64,000 nucleotides of DNA from QYOJ01 sp964616825 (GTDB taxonomy: Bacteria > Bacteroidota > Bacteroidia > Bacteroidales > FEN-979). The notes under the pieces are model-generated. The model was not told the DNA's origin. It ran no database searches and worked only from the letters and a program-made list of their open reading frames with translations. The stretch is taken from positions 1 through 64,000 of the forward strand of contig CAZTSX010000003.1 in assembly GCA_964616825.1 (NCBI GenBank), given 5' to 3'. This document shows positions 44,137-52,998 of the stretch, one piece after another; position 1 is the first letter of the stretch, and each line of letters begins with the position of its first letter. The position numbers were made by a program, and so were the translations under genes.

Positions 44137-47100
44137 ATGAATAATTACAAAACATTAAACCGGATCTTCGGTTGGAGCGCGTTTCTGATCGCTGCCGTTG
44201 TCTACCTGATGACCATCGAACCCACTGCCAGCTGGTGGGATTGCGGGGAATATATAGCAACTGCATACAAACTCCAGGTAGGACATCCCCCGGGAGCACC
44301 GACATTCCAGCTGCTTGGCCGGTTTTTCACTCTCTTTGCATTCGGAGATACCTCCAACGTTGCATTGATGGTCAACATCATGTCGGCACTGTGCAGCAGC
44401 TTTACAATCCTGTTTCTTTTCTGGTCCATTTCGATGCTGGCGAAGAAAATGGTTGCTCCTGATGGTCAGATGACACAAGGAAAGACATATACCATCTTTG
44501 CCGCTGCGTTCATCGGCTCCCTGGCATACACATTCAGTGATACATTCTGGTTCTCCACAGTGGAAGGCGAGGTATATGCCATGTCATCGCTCATGACTGC
44601 CATGGCTTTCTGGATCATCCTGAAATGGGAAGAGCAGGCAGATGAGAAGCATTCATACAGATGGTTGATCCTGCTGGCATTCACCATCGGACTCTCCGTA
44701 GGAGTGCATATGTTGAACCTGTTAGCGATCCCGGCTATATCGTTTGTCTATTACTTTAAAAAATACAAGAATACAACCCGCTGGGGAATGATCTTCACTT
44801 TCATCATCTCCATATTTATCCTGGCATTTATCATGTTCGGCATCATTCCATGGGTGGTTGAGCTGTCGGCTAAATTTGAGTTATTGTTTGTTAATGGCTT
44901 CGGATTACCTTTCAATTCGGGAACGATATTCTATTTTCTTTTGCTTATCGGATTGATTATCTGGGGGATCTGGTATACAAAAAAGAAACAAAAGATGGTC
45001 TGGAATACCATCGTCCTGGGTATTACCTTCATTTTGATTGGCTACTCTTCTTTCGTGATACTGATCATCCGGGCCAACGCGGACACGCCGATCAATGAAA
45101 ATGCACCAAAAGACGCGATCAGTATGCTCTCTTACCTGAACAGGGAACAATATGGCACCTGGCCGATCTCATACGGACAGTACTGGAATGCCCCGATTGT
45201 GGATTATGATAATGGAAATCCGGTTTACCGCCGTGATAATGAGTCAGGAAAATACATTGTTATCGATGACCGGAAAGGAACTATCCCTGTTTATGACGAA
45301 CGGTTCACCACACTTTTCCCACGGATGTGGAGCAGAGCAAGGAAAGGACATGAAGCGTTCTACAAGAACTGGGCAGGGGAGGGAGTCCCGATTTCTACTA
45401 CCGGTCCTGACGGAAAAGCAAAGGTCCTTAATAAACCAACCTTCGGAGAGAACCTGAAATATTTCTTCAGCTACCAGATCGGGCATATGTATATCCGGTA
45501 TTTCATGTGGAATTTTGCAGGCAGGCAAAATGATATTCAGGGATTTGGAGGTCCTGCCAAAGGGAACTGGATCTCCGGTATTCCCTTCATAGACAAGATG
45601 CACCTCGGGCACCCACAGACCGATTTACCTGACAGTATGCAGAGCCGGGCTCGCAACACCTATTTCTTTCTCCCGCTGATTCTCGGATTAATCGGCTTGA
45701 TCTTCCACATGAAGAAAGATTACAAGGATACCATTGTGGTAGCTTCACTGTTTCTAATGACAGGCCTGGCGATTGTTGTATACCTGAACCAGCAGCCATA
45801 TGAACCGAGAGAGCGGGATTATGCCTATGCGGCATCGTTCTATGCCTTTGCTATTTGGATTGGGATTGGCGTGATCCAGCTGATCGAGTGGATGAAACAA
45901 AAAGTCAACGAAAGAATCTCTATTGGAGTTGTTTTCATTGTGACCCTGATCCTGGTTCCGGTGTTAATGGCCCAGCAGAACTGGGATGACCATGACCGTT
46001 CGGGAAAGTATTCCTGCCGGGATTTTGCAGCCAACTATCTCAACTCATGCGCACCCCAGGCGATCCTGTTTACCAATGGAGACAACGATACCTTCCCTCT
46101 TTGGTATGATCAGGAGGTGGAAGGGATCCGTACCGATGTCAGGGTGGTCAACCTGATGCTTGCATCCGGATCGTGGTATATCGATCAACTGTACAAGAAA
46201 ATGTATGATTCGGAACCTATCCCGTTTACATTGTCACAGAAGGATTTCAGGCCGGGAACAAATGATATCATTCCATACTATAACGTAGGATTCAACGATT
46301 ATGTGGAATTGAAAGACCTCATCGACTGGATCAAAAGCCCCAGTCAGCAGACTTTCCTGACTTTGCAGAACGGGCAGCGAATCAAATTTTTCCCGGCCAA
46401 GAAAATCAAGCTGACAGTGAACAAAGAGAATTGCATTAAATATGGTATTGTTCCACCTGAACTGGTCGACAACATGGTTGATACAGTTTACTGGACCATC
46501 CGGTCTAACCAGTTATATAAAAATGACCTGATGCTGCTGGACCTGATCTCCTCTACGAACTTCACAAGACCACTTTATTTTGCTGCCCCGTCGAGTGTAA
46601 AGCATGTGTTCAATATGGATTCGATGTGCTACGTAACCGGGTTTGTCTATAAGTTCATGCCTGTGAAAGCTTATCAGGATGAGTACATTCGCGGGCTTGG
46701 CACGGTTGACCCGATCGCCTCAGCAGATGTTATGCTGAATAAGTTTGCCTGGGGCAACCTGAACGATCCACATGTCTATATTGATCCTGAAAGCCTCAAC
46801 AACGCTATCCGGCCAAAAACAAATCTGCTGAGAAGTTCCAAAGCAATGCTGGTATTAGGCCGGGAGGAGGAGGCAGAAGCGCTGCTTGACACCTATATGG
46901 AGTATTTCCCTGAATCGAAGTTTCCATGGGATCTCTATATGATTCCTTATGCGGAGATCTATTATCAGGTGGGATCCACGGCTAAAGCTGATTCCATCCT
47001 GGAGCGGTTATCGGTCACATATGGACAGGATCTCGACTATTATAATGATGTTCAGGGTCCGGGACGGAGTTATTATGATAAGGATATGAGGACCGCTTTG

Positions 47101-47208
47101 AGTGTACTCCGAGACCTGGGCAGAGTAGCCAGAACCAATGGTCAGCCTGACCTGGCAGCGAAACTGGATTCGCTGTTCAATGTCAGAATGCAGTTTCAGG
47201 GTAACTAG
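44137..47208 (+). CDS. DUF2723 / GT117-family membrane glycosyltransferase
   Basis: The 1023-aa protein has an N-terminal membrane domain of 10 or more segments with the DUF2723 signature EPTASWWDCGEYIATAYKLQVGHPPGAP (Asp/Glu catalytic-type motif in the first periplasmic loop), and a long C-terminal soluble part from about 560 with TPR-like segments at the end. NCBI groups this with glycosyltransferase family 117; the eukaryotic relative TMEM260 is a protein O-mannosyltransferase. In Bacteroidota it likely glycosylates exported proteins, as inferred from the family. ATG 44137 begins the conserved MNNYKTLNRIFGW leader. The stop is 3 nt before an assembly gap. Confidence 0.85.
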   Translation: MNNYKTLNRIFGWSAFLIAAVVYLMTIEPTASWWDCGEYIATAYKLQVGHPPGAPTFQLLGRFFTLFAFGDTSNVALMVNIMSALCSSFTILFLFWSISMLAKKMVAPDGQMTQGKTYTIFAAAFIGSLAYTFSDTFWFSTVEGEVYAMSSLMTAMAFWIILKWEEQADEKHSYRWLILLAFTIGLSVGVHMLNLLAIPAISFVYYFKKYKNTTRWGMIFTFIISIFILAFIMFGIIPWVVELSAKFELLFVNGFGLPFNSGTIFYFLLLIGLIIWGIWYTKKKQKMVWNTIVLGITFILIGYSSFVILIIRANADTPINENAPKDAISMLSYLNREQYGTWPISYGQYWNAPIVDYDNGNPVYRRDNESGKYIVIDDRKGTIPVYDERFTTLFPRMWSRARKGHEAFYKNWAGEGVPISTTGPDGKAKVLNKPTFGENLKYFFSYQIGHMYIRYFMWNFAGRQNDIQGFGGPAKGNWISGIPFIDKMHLGHPQTDLPDSMQSRARNTYFFLPLILGLIGLIFHMKKDYKDTIVVASLFLMTGLAIVVYLNQQPYEPRERDYAYAASFYAFAIWIGIGVIQLIEWMKQKVNERISIGVVFIVTLILVPVLMAQQNWDDHDRSGKYSCRDFAANYLNSCAPQAILFTNGDNDTFPLWYDQEVEGIRTDVRVVNLMLASGSWYIDQLYKKMYDSEPIPFTLSQKDFRPGTNDIIPYYNVGFNDYVELKDLIDWIKSPSQQTFLTLQNGQRIKFFPAKKIKLTVNKENCIKYGIVPPELVDNMVDTVYWTIRSNQLYKNDLMLLDLISSTNFTRPLYFAAPSSVKHVFNMDSMCYVTGFVYKFMPVKAYQDEYIRGLGTVDPIASADVMLNKFAWGNLNDPHVYIDPESLNNAIRPKTNLLRSSKAMLVLGREEEAEALLDTYMEYFPESKFPWDLYMIPYAEIYYQVGSTAKADSILERLSVTYGQDLDYYNDVQGPGRSYYDKDMRTALSVLRDLGRVARTNGQPDLAAKLDSLFNVRMQFQGN

Positions 47209-47211
47209 ATA

Positions 47212-47311
47212 NNNNNNNNNNNNNNNNNNNNNNNNNNNNNNNNNNNNNNNNNNNNNNNNNNNNNNNNNNNNNNNNNNNNNNNNNNNNNNNNNNNNNNNNN
47301 NNNNNNNNNNN
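47212..47311. other. Assembly gap of 100 N at the lgt start
   Basis: An exact 100-N run between the GT117 stop and lgt. No flanking overlap was found. The lgt start codon and ribosome-binding region are hidden inside it. Confidence 0.95.
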
Positions 47312-48097
47312 TGGAATCCCGATCCTGAAATATTCCGCATCGGGAGTATCGCTGTCAGGTGGTATGGTGTGTTGTTTGCTCTCGGATTCGTTTTTGGGTA
47401 TATTATTCTTCAACGGATGTTCCGGAGGGAAGGAGTGCCAATTAAAGTACTGGATTCCCTCACTACTTACATGATCATTGGCACCTTGATCGGGGCGCGA
47501 CTTGGGCATTGCCTTTTTTATGAGCCAGAATACTATTTAAGCCATCCGCTCAAGATCTTTGCTATCTGGGAAGGTGGCCTTGCAAGTCATGGTGCGGCGA
47601 TCGGAATTATCTGCACCTTGATTATCTTCTCCATTGTCAAGAAACGCCCTTTCCTTTGGGTCATCGACAGGATCGTTATCATTGTAGCCCTGGCAGGTTT
47701 TTTAATCAGAATGGGGAACCTGATGAATTCGGAGATATTCGGTCATGTTACGGAGTTTCCATGGGGTTTTATGTTTGTGAATGCATCCAACCCATTAGAG
47801 GCAACGGCCGCCCGGCATCCGACTCAGATCTATGAGGGGCTATCCTACCTGCTGATATTCTTTTACCTGATCTGGTACTATTACCGGCAGGAGGGGAAGC
47901 CCGAGCCAGGTTTTCTCTTCGGCATGTTCCTGATCCTGATATTCGGAATCCGGTTCCTGATTGAGTTCGTCAAGGAGCCCCAGGTTGGTTTCGAGGATGC
48001 CATGGCGCTCAATATGGGGCAATTGTTAAGCATTCCGTTTGTAATTGCCGGAATATTACTTGTTGTGAGAGCGAAGAAGAAGGTGACGGAGGGATAA
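47312..48097 (+). CDS. lgt: Prolipoprotein diacylglyceryl transferase (start hidden by gap)
   Basis: The 261 visible residues begin WNPDPEIFRIGSIAVRWYG, which corresponds to residue 8 or so of the family, so only a few codons are lost in the gap. It has the Lgt signature HGAAIGII, RMGNLMNSEIFG and the RHPTQIYEG block, with several membrane segments. It adds diacylglycerol to the lipobox cysteine of prolipoproteins, including the lipoproteins in this window. After the stop, a AAAGGGACAAAGGGAC word repeat (48098-48118) follows. Confidence 0.92.
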   Translation, partial: WNPDPEIFRIGSIAVRWYGVLFALGFVFGYIILQRMFRREGVPIKVLDSLTTYMIIGTLIGARLGHCLFYEPEYYLSHPLKIFAIWEGGLASHGAAIGIICTLIIFSIVKKRPFLWVIDRIVIIVALAGFLIRMGNLMNSEIFGHVTEFPWGFMFVNASNPLEATAARHPTQIYEGLSYLLIFFYLIWYYYRQEGKPEPGFLFGMFLILIFGIRFLIEFVKEPQVGFEDAMALNMGQLLSIPFVIAGILLVVRAKKKVTEG

Positions 48098-48172
48098 AGG
48101 GACAAAGGGACAAGGTGATAAAGGCGAAATAGCGAAAAGCGAAATTTTCAATTCATGGCAATATCATGGCAA
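48098..48172. repeat. Short-word repeat in the lgt / glycosyltransferase spacer
   Basis: AAAGGGACAAAGGGACAAGG-type words (48098-48118) followed by GCGAAAAGCGAAA words and ATGGCAAT repeats to about 48190. The AAAGGGACAAAGG word is the same type as in repeat blocks A to C of the uvrA-like gene and in odhB. Confidence 0.5.
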
Positions 48173-49273
48173 TTATTTATGGCAATATATGGCAATTCTT
48201 TTCCCCAGCTCCTTATAGTCGTTTTCAAGCACCATCCCCGGGAAATTTTTCGACATCTCCAGGGCGTAGATCAGGTCGAACGTTTTTTGAGGCATTGAAA
48301 AGTAGATTTTTTTCCTGAGCAGGTATTTTGCCAGGTACTCCTGTTCTGTCTGACCCGGAGTAGGGATAAAGATGGCTCGCTTCCCCATGGCAGTAATATC
48401 CATGATGCTCGAATAACCAGACCGGCAGATTACCACCAGCGCTTTCCGCATATACTCTTTCAGGAGATCAGATTCAAGGTGTGAAAAGATCCGGATATGT
48501 TCTCCAAGCTGTTTCTCCTCTTGTTTCTCCGTGATCCCCCTGACAATTACAGTCTGAATCGTTGTTCGCTGAAGCTGCCTGAGAAGCCGTTCCTCCAGGA
48601 TCGTCCGTTGTGGTTCTGGTCCGGAGAGGAGAACCAGGATTTCAAAGGGCGGTATCTCTGTAACCTCCCTTTGATTCAGGGATCCGGTGAACCTCGATAG
48701 TGTGCCGATATAATAGGCATGAGCAGGTAAAGATTCAGGATGAGAGAGTTCTCCGGCAAGTCCGTTATGACTTTCAAAATCGGGGATCCAGCATTCGTTG
48801 TATTTATTGATAATCGCGTAGTTGAATTTCTGAATCAAGGGAGAAAGTACTTTCAGATATGGAGGAACCTTGATCTGGAGTTGATGTGTCATGAAGATCG
48901 ATGGGATCTCTGCAGACCACAATCCATACCTGTTGTCAGAAAAGATGATATCGATATCGTACTCACTGATGATAGTCCGTAATTCCTGGTGCTCTTTCCG
49001 AACCCCTTTCAGCAGTTTGGGCCCTTGAAGAAGCATCTTCATGACCATCATTGATCGCTGGGGATAGATGACGTGGGTACCGGGAAACCGGATGTATTCA
49101 AGATCGGGAAACTCTCTTTGTAAAAATGCCATCGGGCGTTTGTCGGAACCAATTACTACCTGGCAACCATGGTCGATGAAATGTTTGATAACAGGCACAC
49201 ATCGGGTTGCATGCCCTATTCCCCAATCCAGGGGACAAACCAGGATGCGTATTCTCTTTTCCGGCACTTCCAT
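48173..49273 (-). CDS. Glycosyltransferase (GT28-like, GT-B fold)
   Basis: The 366-aa protein has the GT-B N-terminal glycine loop DWGIGHATRCVPVIKHF and a C-terminal nucleotide-sugar block (ICRSGYSSIMDITAMGKRAIFIPTPGQTEQEYLAKYL), close in pattern to MurG-like enzymes. It is not MurG itself, which is usually in the mur cluster. It probably transfers a sugar to a lipid or protein acceptor; the specificity is unknown. It stands alone on the minus strand between lgt and dprA. Confidence 0.78.
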   Translation of the reverse strand: MEVPEKRIRILVCPLDWGIGHATRCVPVIKHFIDHGCQVVIGSDKRPMAFLQREFPDLEYIRFPGTHVIYPQRSMMVMKMLLQGPKLLKGVRKEHQELRTIISEYDIDIIFSDNRYGLWSAEIPSIFMTHQLQIKVPPYLKVLSPLIQKFNYAIINKYNECWIPDFESHNGLAGELSHPESLPAHAYYIGTLSRFTGSLNQREVTEIPPFEILVLLSGPEPQRTILEERLLRQLQRTTIQTVIVRGITEKQEEKQLGEHIRIFSHLESDLLKEYMRKALVVICRSGYSSIMDITAMGKRAIFIPTPGQTEQEYLAKYLLRKKIYFSMPQKTFDLIYALEMSKNFPGMVLENDYKELGKRIAIYCHK

Positions 49274-49375
49274 ATATGCAAAAATAACACTTGAATTACC
49301 ATTTCTGACAAAATTGTGAATAATTGGGTATTACTTTTTGTACCTAAACCTGATTAATGGCTAAAAATCCAAAAT

Positions 49376-50464
49376 ATGTTATTGTATCAGATTGCGTTGG
49401 TGTTGATTCCCGGTATCGGTGATGTCCTGGGAAAGAAGCTGGTTACTATGTGTGGTAGCGCTGAAGCCGTTTTCCGTGAACCAAAACGAATTCTCCGGAA
49501 GGTTCAAGGGATCGGGGAGGTATTGAGCCATGCTGTGGGGAATAAAGAGATTCTGAACCGTGCCGAGCAGGAGATGAACTTTATCTCACGGTACAGGATC
49601 ACACCGCTTTTTTTTCAGGATCCAGGATATCCCCGGCGGTTAAGTCATTGTATCGATAGTCCAGTGATGTTGTTTTACAAGGGTATGGGAGATCTGAATT
49701 CCGAGCGTGTTATGGGTGTTGTTGGAACCCGTAGTGCCACGAGGTATGGCAAAGGCATTTGCCGGGAGTTAGTGAAAGGACTGGCTTCACATAATCCACT
49801 TGTGGTTAGTGGGTTGGCTTATGGGATTGACAGCTATGCACACCGTGCCGCACTTGAAGCCGCACTGCCAACGATCGCTGTTCTGGGACATGGCCTTGAC
49901 AGGATCTATCCCTATGCCAATACCTCTTTGGCTGAAAAGATGCTCTCCTCTGGTGGATTGCTGACAGAGTTCCTCAGCGGGACCAATCCTGACAGGGAAA
50001 ACTTTCCCAAGCGGAATCGAATCATAGCCGGCTTGTGTGATGCATTGATTGTAGTTGAGGCGGCCCGAAAAGGGGGAGCATTGATCACGGCCGGTATTGC
50101 AAACTCCTATAACCGGGATGTTTTTGCCACACCGGGACGAGTAGGAGATACCTGCTCTGAGGGAGCCAACCACTTGATCCGGAATAACCAGGCCCACCTT
50201 CTTCAGTCATATCATGATGTAGAGTATATCATGGGATGGAGAGAAGCGGACCTGAAACCGGTCCGACAGCGAAAGATCTTCATCGAATTAACATCTGAGG
50301 AAGAGTTGGTAACCGAATACCTGGAGAAGGAGAAACAATCGGGTATTGATGATATCATGTTACACACCGGACTCACTCCAGGCAAAGTTTCAGCAGTCCT
50401 ATTGAACCTGGAGTTTGAAGGGATTATCAAAGGATTACCCGGGAAAATATATCAGATGACGTGA
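49376..50464 (+). CDS. dprA: DNA-processing protein DprA
   Basis: The 362-aa protein has an N-terminal helix-hairpin-helix region (IPGIGDVLGKKL and VQGIGEVL), the DprA Rossmann core with VVGTRSATRYG, SGLAYGIDSYAH, ERENFPKRNRI-like (RENFPKRNRIIAGL) and GGALITA, and a C-terminal winged helix (DDIMLHTGLTPGKVSAVLLNLE). DprA loads RecA on incoming single strands during natural transformation. Other competence genes are not in the window. Confidence 0.95.
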   Translation: MLLYQIALVLIPGIGDVLGKKLVTMCGSAEAVFREPKRILRKVQGIGEVLSHAVGNKEILNRAEQEMNFISRYRITPLFFQDPGYPRRLSHCIDSPVMLFYKGMGDLNSERVMGVVGTRSATRYGKGICRELVKGLASHNPLVVSGLAYGIDSYAHRAALEAALPTIAVLGHGLDRIYPYANTSLAEKMLSSGGLLTEFLSGTNPDRENFPKRNRIIAGLCDALIVVEAARKGGALITAGIANSYNRDVFATPGRVGDTCSEGANHLIRNNQAHLLQSYHDVEYIMGWREADLKPVRQRKIFIELTSEEELVTEYLEKEKQSGIDDIMLHTGLTPGKVSAVLLNLEFEGIIKGLPGKIYQMT

Positions 50465-50580
50465 AATGTGAAATGTGAAACGTGAAACGGGATAGGTAAG
50501 AGGGTATGAGGGTATGAGGGTATGAGGGTATGAGGGTATGAGAAGTATGAGGGTATGAGGGTATGGGGGTGGGGGTGATG
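50461..50580. repeat. GTGAAA and GAGGGTAT tandem word repeats
   Basis: Four GTGAAAT/C units (50461-50488) lead into about seven GAGGGTAT 8-mers (50499-50560, one of them GAGAAGTAT), then a G-rich tail. The array fills the dprA / membrane-protein spacer and overlaps the dprA stop. The 7-8-nt units recall the words in repeat D of the uvrA-like gene and in odhB. Confidence 0.75.
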
Positions 50581-50583
50581 TGG

Positions 50584-51270
50584 CTATATTTTATCCAGGG
50601 GATCGGATTTGGTAGATGCTGATTTGATGCCCAGGATGAAGACAATTACCATGCTGCCGAAAGCAAACAGGCTCAAAAGCTTGAAATCTTTCGTGAGCAA
50701 ACAGAAATTGAAAAGACCATGGAAGAATGCAGCCGCGAAGAGACCAGTCATGTTATATACAAACCGCGACTTGATAAATTTTGTCATTCCTACATAGAAT
50801 CCCATGATGACAGCGAAAATAAGGTTAGCAGGAACAAAAACGAACGTATAAAGGGTTTCAGGAAACAGTGAACTGATTCCCATAGGGTTGATGATAAAGT
50901 AAAGGATCCGTATTGTTGAGAAGCCAAGAGCAACCATAATGGAGAAGGTAATGCCGTGAATGGGTTTGTCAACCTCCTCTTTAGGATAGATCAGGTACCG
51001 GAAGATGATGTACATGCCCAATTCTGATCCAAATCCCACAGTCACAAATGAGTAGAAGATGATCCTTTTCAGGGTCCGGAGATCATTCAAACCAAGAAGG
51101 GAACTTATGTATTCTGCGGCGATGAGGACAATGATGCCAAGCATCCCGAGAAAAAAGCTTTTTATCAACAACGTGATAAAATTCCGGTCATATTTCCGGG
51201 AGAAATAGAAAAGAATCATGCCGGCAATGACAGGAGCAAACGCTAACGTGAAATAGACAATAGGCCTCAT
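50584..51270 (-). CDS. PrsW-like membrane protein, catalytic motif incomplete
   Basis: The 228-aa protein has seven or eight membrane segments and the C-terminal FHGLFNF block typical of the PrsW glutamic-type peptidase superfamily, but the EExxK motif expected in the third to fourth segment appears as GSELGMY (single Glu, no Lys). It may be a degenerate or distantly related member. Alone on the minus strand; the spacer to rsgA has no clear promoter. Confidence 0.55.
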   Translation of the reverse strand: MRPIVYFTLAFAPVIAGMILFYFSRKYDRNFITLLIKSFFLGMLGIIVLIAAEYISSLLGLNDLRTLKRIIFYSFVTVGFGSELGMYIIFRYLIYPKEEVDKPIHGITFSIMVALGFSTIRILYFIINPMGISSLFPETLYTFVFVPANLIFAVIMGFYVGMTKFIKSRFVYNMTGLFAAAFFHGLFNFCLLTKDFKLLSLFAFGSMVIVFILGIKSASTKSDPLDKI

Positions 51271-51379
51271 GTTGTGTGAACTTGGTGATTCAGTATTTCA
51301 AATGTAAGATATTTTATACTTTTACAAAGCATTATTTATTAATAGATATAAACATGAGCACTGTAATTCCCTTGATTTG

Positions 51380-52315
51380 ATGGCACAAAATCAAATCAAG
51401 GAAGGAGTTGTAGTGAAGTCTACCGGGAGTTGGGTTTCTGTCAGAACTCCAGATGGAACGGTCGTTCCCTGTAAGGTCAAAGGGCAGTTCCGGATTAAAG
51501 GGATTCGTATGACAAATCCTGTTGCTACGGGCGATCGGGTGGCATTCACCTCGCTTCCCGTTAGCGGAGAAGGACTTATCCATAAAATTTTCCCCAGAGA
51601 TAATTACATCATCCGGAAAGCCACAAAGCTCTCTCACGAGGCTCATATTATCGCCGCTAATGTGGATCATGCGTTCCTGATTGTAACGCTGGTCAATCCT
51701 CGTACTTCTACCGGTTTCATCGATCGTTTCCTCGTGACGGCAACAGGGTATTTTGTCCCTGCCAGCCTGATCTTCAATAAACTGGATATCTATGATTCCG
51801 CGCAGCAGAATCACATGCAGGAGCTCTTCCGGATTTATGAAGATGCCGGCTATCCCTGTTACGCTGTCTCCGCGCTCCGGGGTGATAACGTCGAACAGAT
51901 CAGAGACCTGGTCAGGGATAAGGTCAGTCTGTTCTCCGGCCACTCCGGATCGGGCAAATCGGAACTAATCAAAGCCATCGATCCACAGCTGGATCCACGG
52001 ATCGGAGAGATCTCTGAGGTGCATCGCAAAGGGATGCATACGACTACCTTTGCCGAGATGTATGATCTGGCAGATGGTGGATTTATCATAGATACACCGG
52101 GCATCAAAGAGTTTGGATTGGTTCATTTCGAAGAGAATGAGATCCCCAGATGCTTCCCGGAAATGGACCGTTTGCTTCCACAGTGTCAGTACAGCAATTG
52201 CACCCATATTCATGAACCGGGATGCGCTGTAAAGCAGGCTCTGGAGAGAGGGGAGATCAGCCAGCTCAGATATAATAGCTATCTTAGCATTCTTAATGAC
52301 GACAACAAAAGATAA
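51380..52315 (+). CDS. rsgA: Ribosome small-subunit-dependent GTPase A
   Basis: The 311-aa circularly permuted GTPase has an OB-fold N-terminus, G4 FNKLD, then G1 GHSGSGKSE, G3 DTPGIKEFG and a C-terminal zinc knuckle (CQYSNCTHIHEPGC). It checks and matures the 30S subunit. The ATG at 51380 is preferred; a TTG at 51377 lies just before it. It is followed after 8 nt by the CBS-domain gene. Confidence 0.95.
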   Translation: MAQNQIKEGVVVKSTGSWVSVRTPDGTVVPCKVKGQFRIKGIRMTNPVATGDRVAFTSLPVSGEGLIHKIFPRDNYIIRKATKLSHEAHIIAANVDHAFLIVTLVNPRTSTGFIDRFLVTATGYFVPASLIFNKLDIYDSAQQNHMQELFRIYEDAGYPCYAVSALRGDNVEQIRDLVRDKVSLFSGHSGSGKSELIKAIDPQLDPRIGEISEVHRKGMHTTTFAEMYDLADGGFIIDTPGIKEFGLVHFEENEIPRCFPEMDRLLPQCQYSNCTHIHEPGCAVKQALERGEISQLRYNSYLSILNDDNKR

Positions 52316-52323
52316 GTTCGATT

Positions 52324-52989
52324 ATGATCGCCCGCGACCTGATCAGTGACTCTCTGATCCCTCTGAAAACCTCTGATAGTGGTGCCCACGCGCTTAGTGT
52401 GATGGATGAGTACAGGGTGTCACATCTTCCTATCGTAAATAATACCAGCTTTCTGGGGATGATTTCTGATACGGACATCTTTAATATGAACACAGTCGAT
52501 GATCCATTGGGAAATTTTGCACTTTCACTCAGTGGCGCTTATGTGAAAGAGAATCAACCCATTTACGATGTCATTCAGACATTCGCCAACATGAAGCTAA
52601 CCCTGATACCTGTTCTTGATGATAAGGACTCATACCTGGGTGTGATCACGCTGGCGAACCTGGTCCATCATCTGGCCGGGATCACATCCATCGATACTCA
52701 GGGAAGTATCATTATTCTGGAAATCAACGATAAGGATTACTCGCTGGCGCAACTTTCCCAGATTGTGGAAGCAAACGAAGCCAAAGTACTGAGTTCATAC
52801 ATCACCTCCTATCCCGACTCTACCAAACTCGAAGTTACATTGAAGATCAGCAAACTTGATATCGGCTCCATCCTCCAGACATTCAAACGGTACGATTACA
52901 TTATCAAAGCAAGTTATTCCAATAAGGATGCTTACTCCGAAACGATCCAGGAGCGGTTTGATTCGTTGATGAATTACCTCAATATCTGA
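52324..52989 (+). CDS. CBS-domain protein
   Basis: The 221-aa protein has two CBS motifs (MDEYRVSHLPIVN and FANMKLTLIPVLDDKDSYLGVI, residues about 20-140) that bind adenine nucleotides, then a C-terminal region with ACT-like pattern (SIIILEINDKDYSLAQLSQIVEANEAKVLSSYI). It is conserved in this position upstream of nadK in Bacteroidota, which suggests a role in energy sensing, but the partner is unknown. Confidence 0.8.
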   Translation: MIARDLISDSLIPLKTSDSGAHALSVMDEYRVSHLPIVNNTSFLGMISDTDIFNMNTVDDPLGNFALSLSGAYVKENQPIYDVIQTFANMKLTLIPVLDDKDSYLGVITLANLVHHLAGITSIDTQGSIIILEINDKDYSLAQLSQIVEANEAKVLSSYITSYPDSTKLEVTLKISKLDIGSILQTFKRYDYIIKASYSNKDAYSETIQERFDSLMNYLNI

Positions 52990-52998
52990 AATCCGGCC

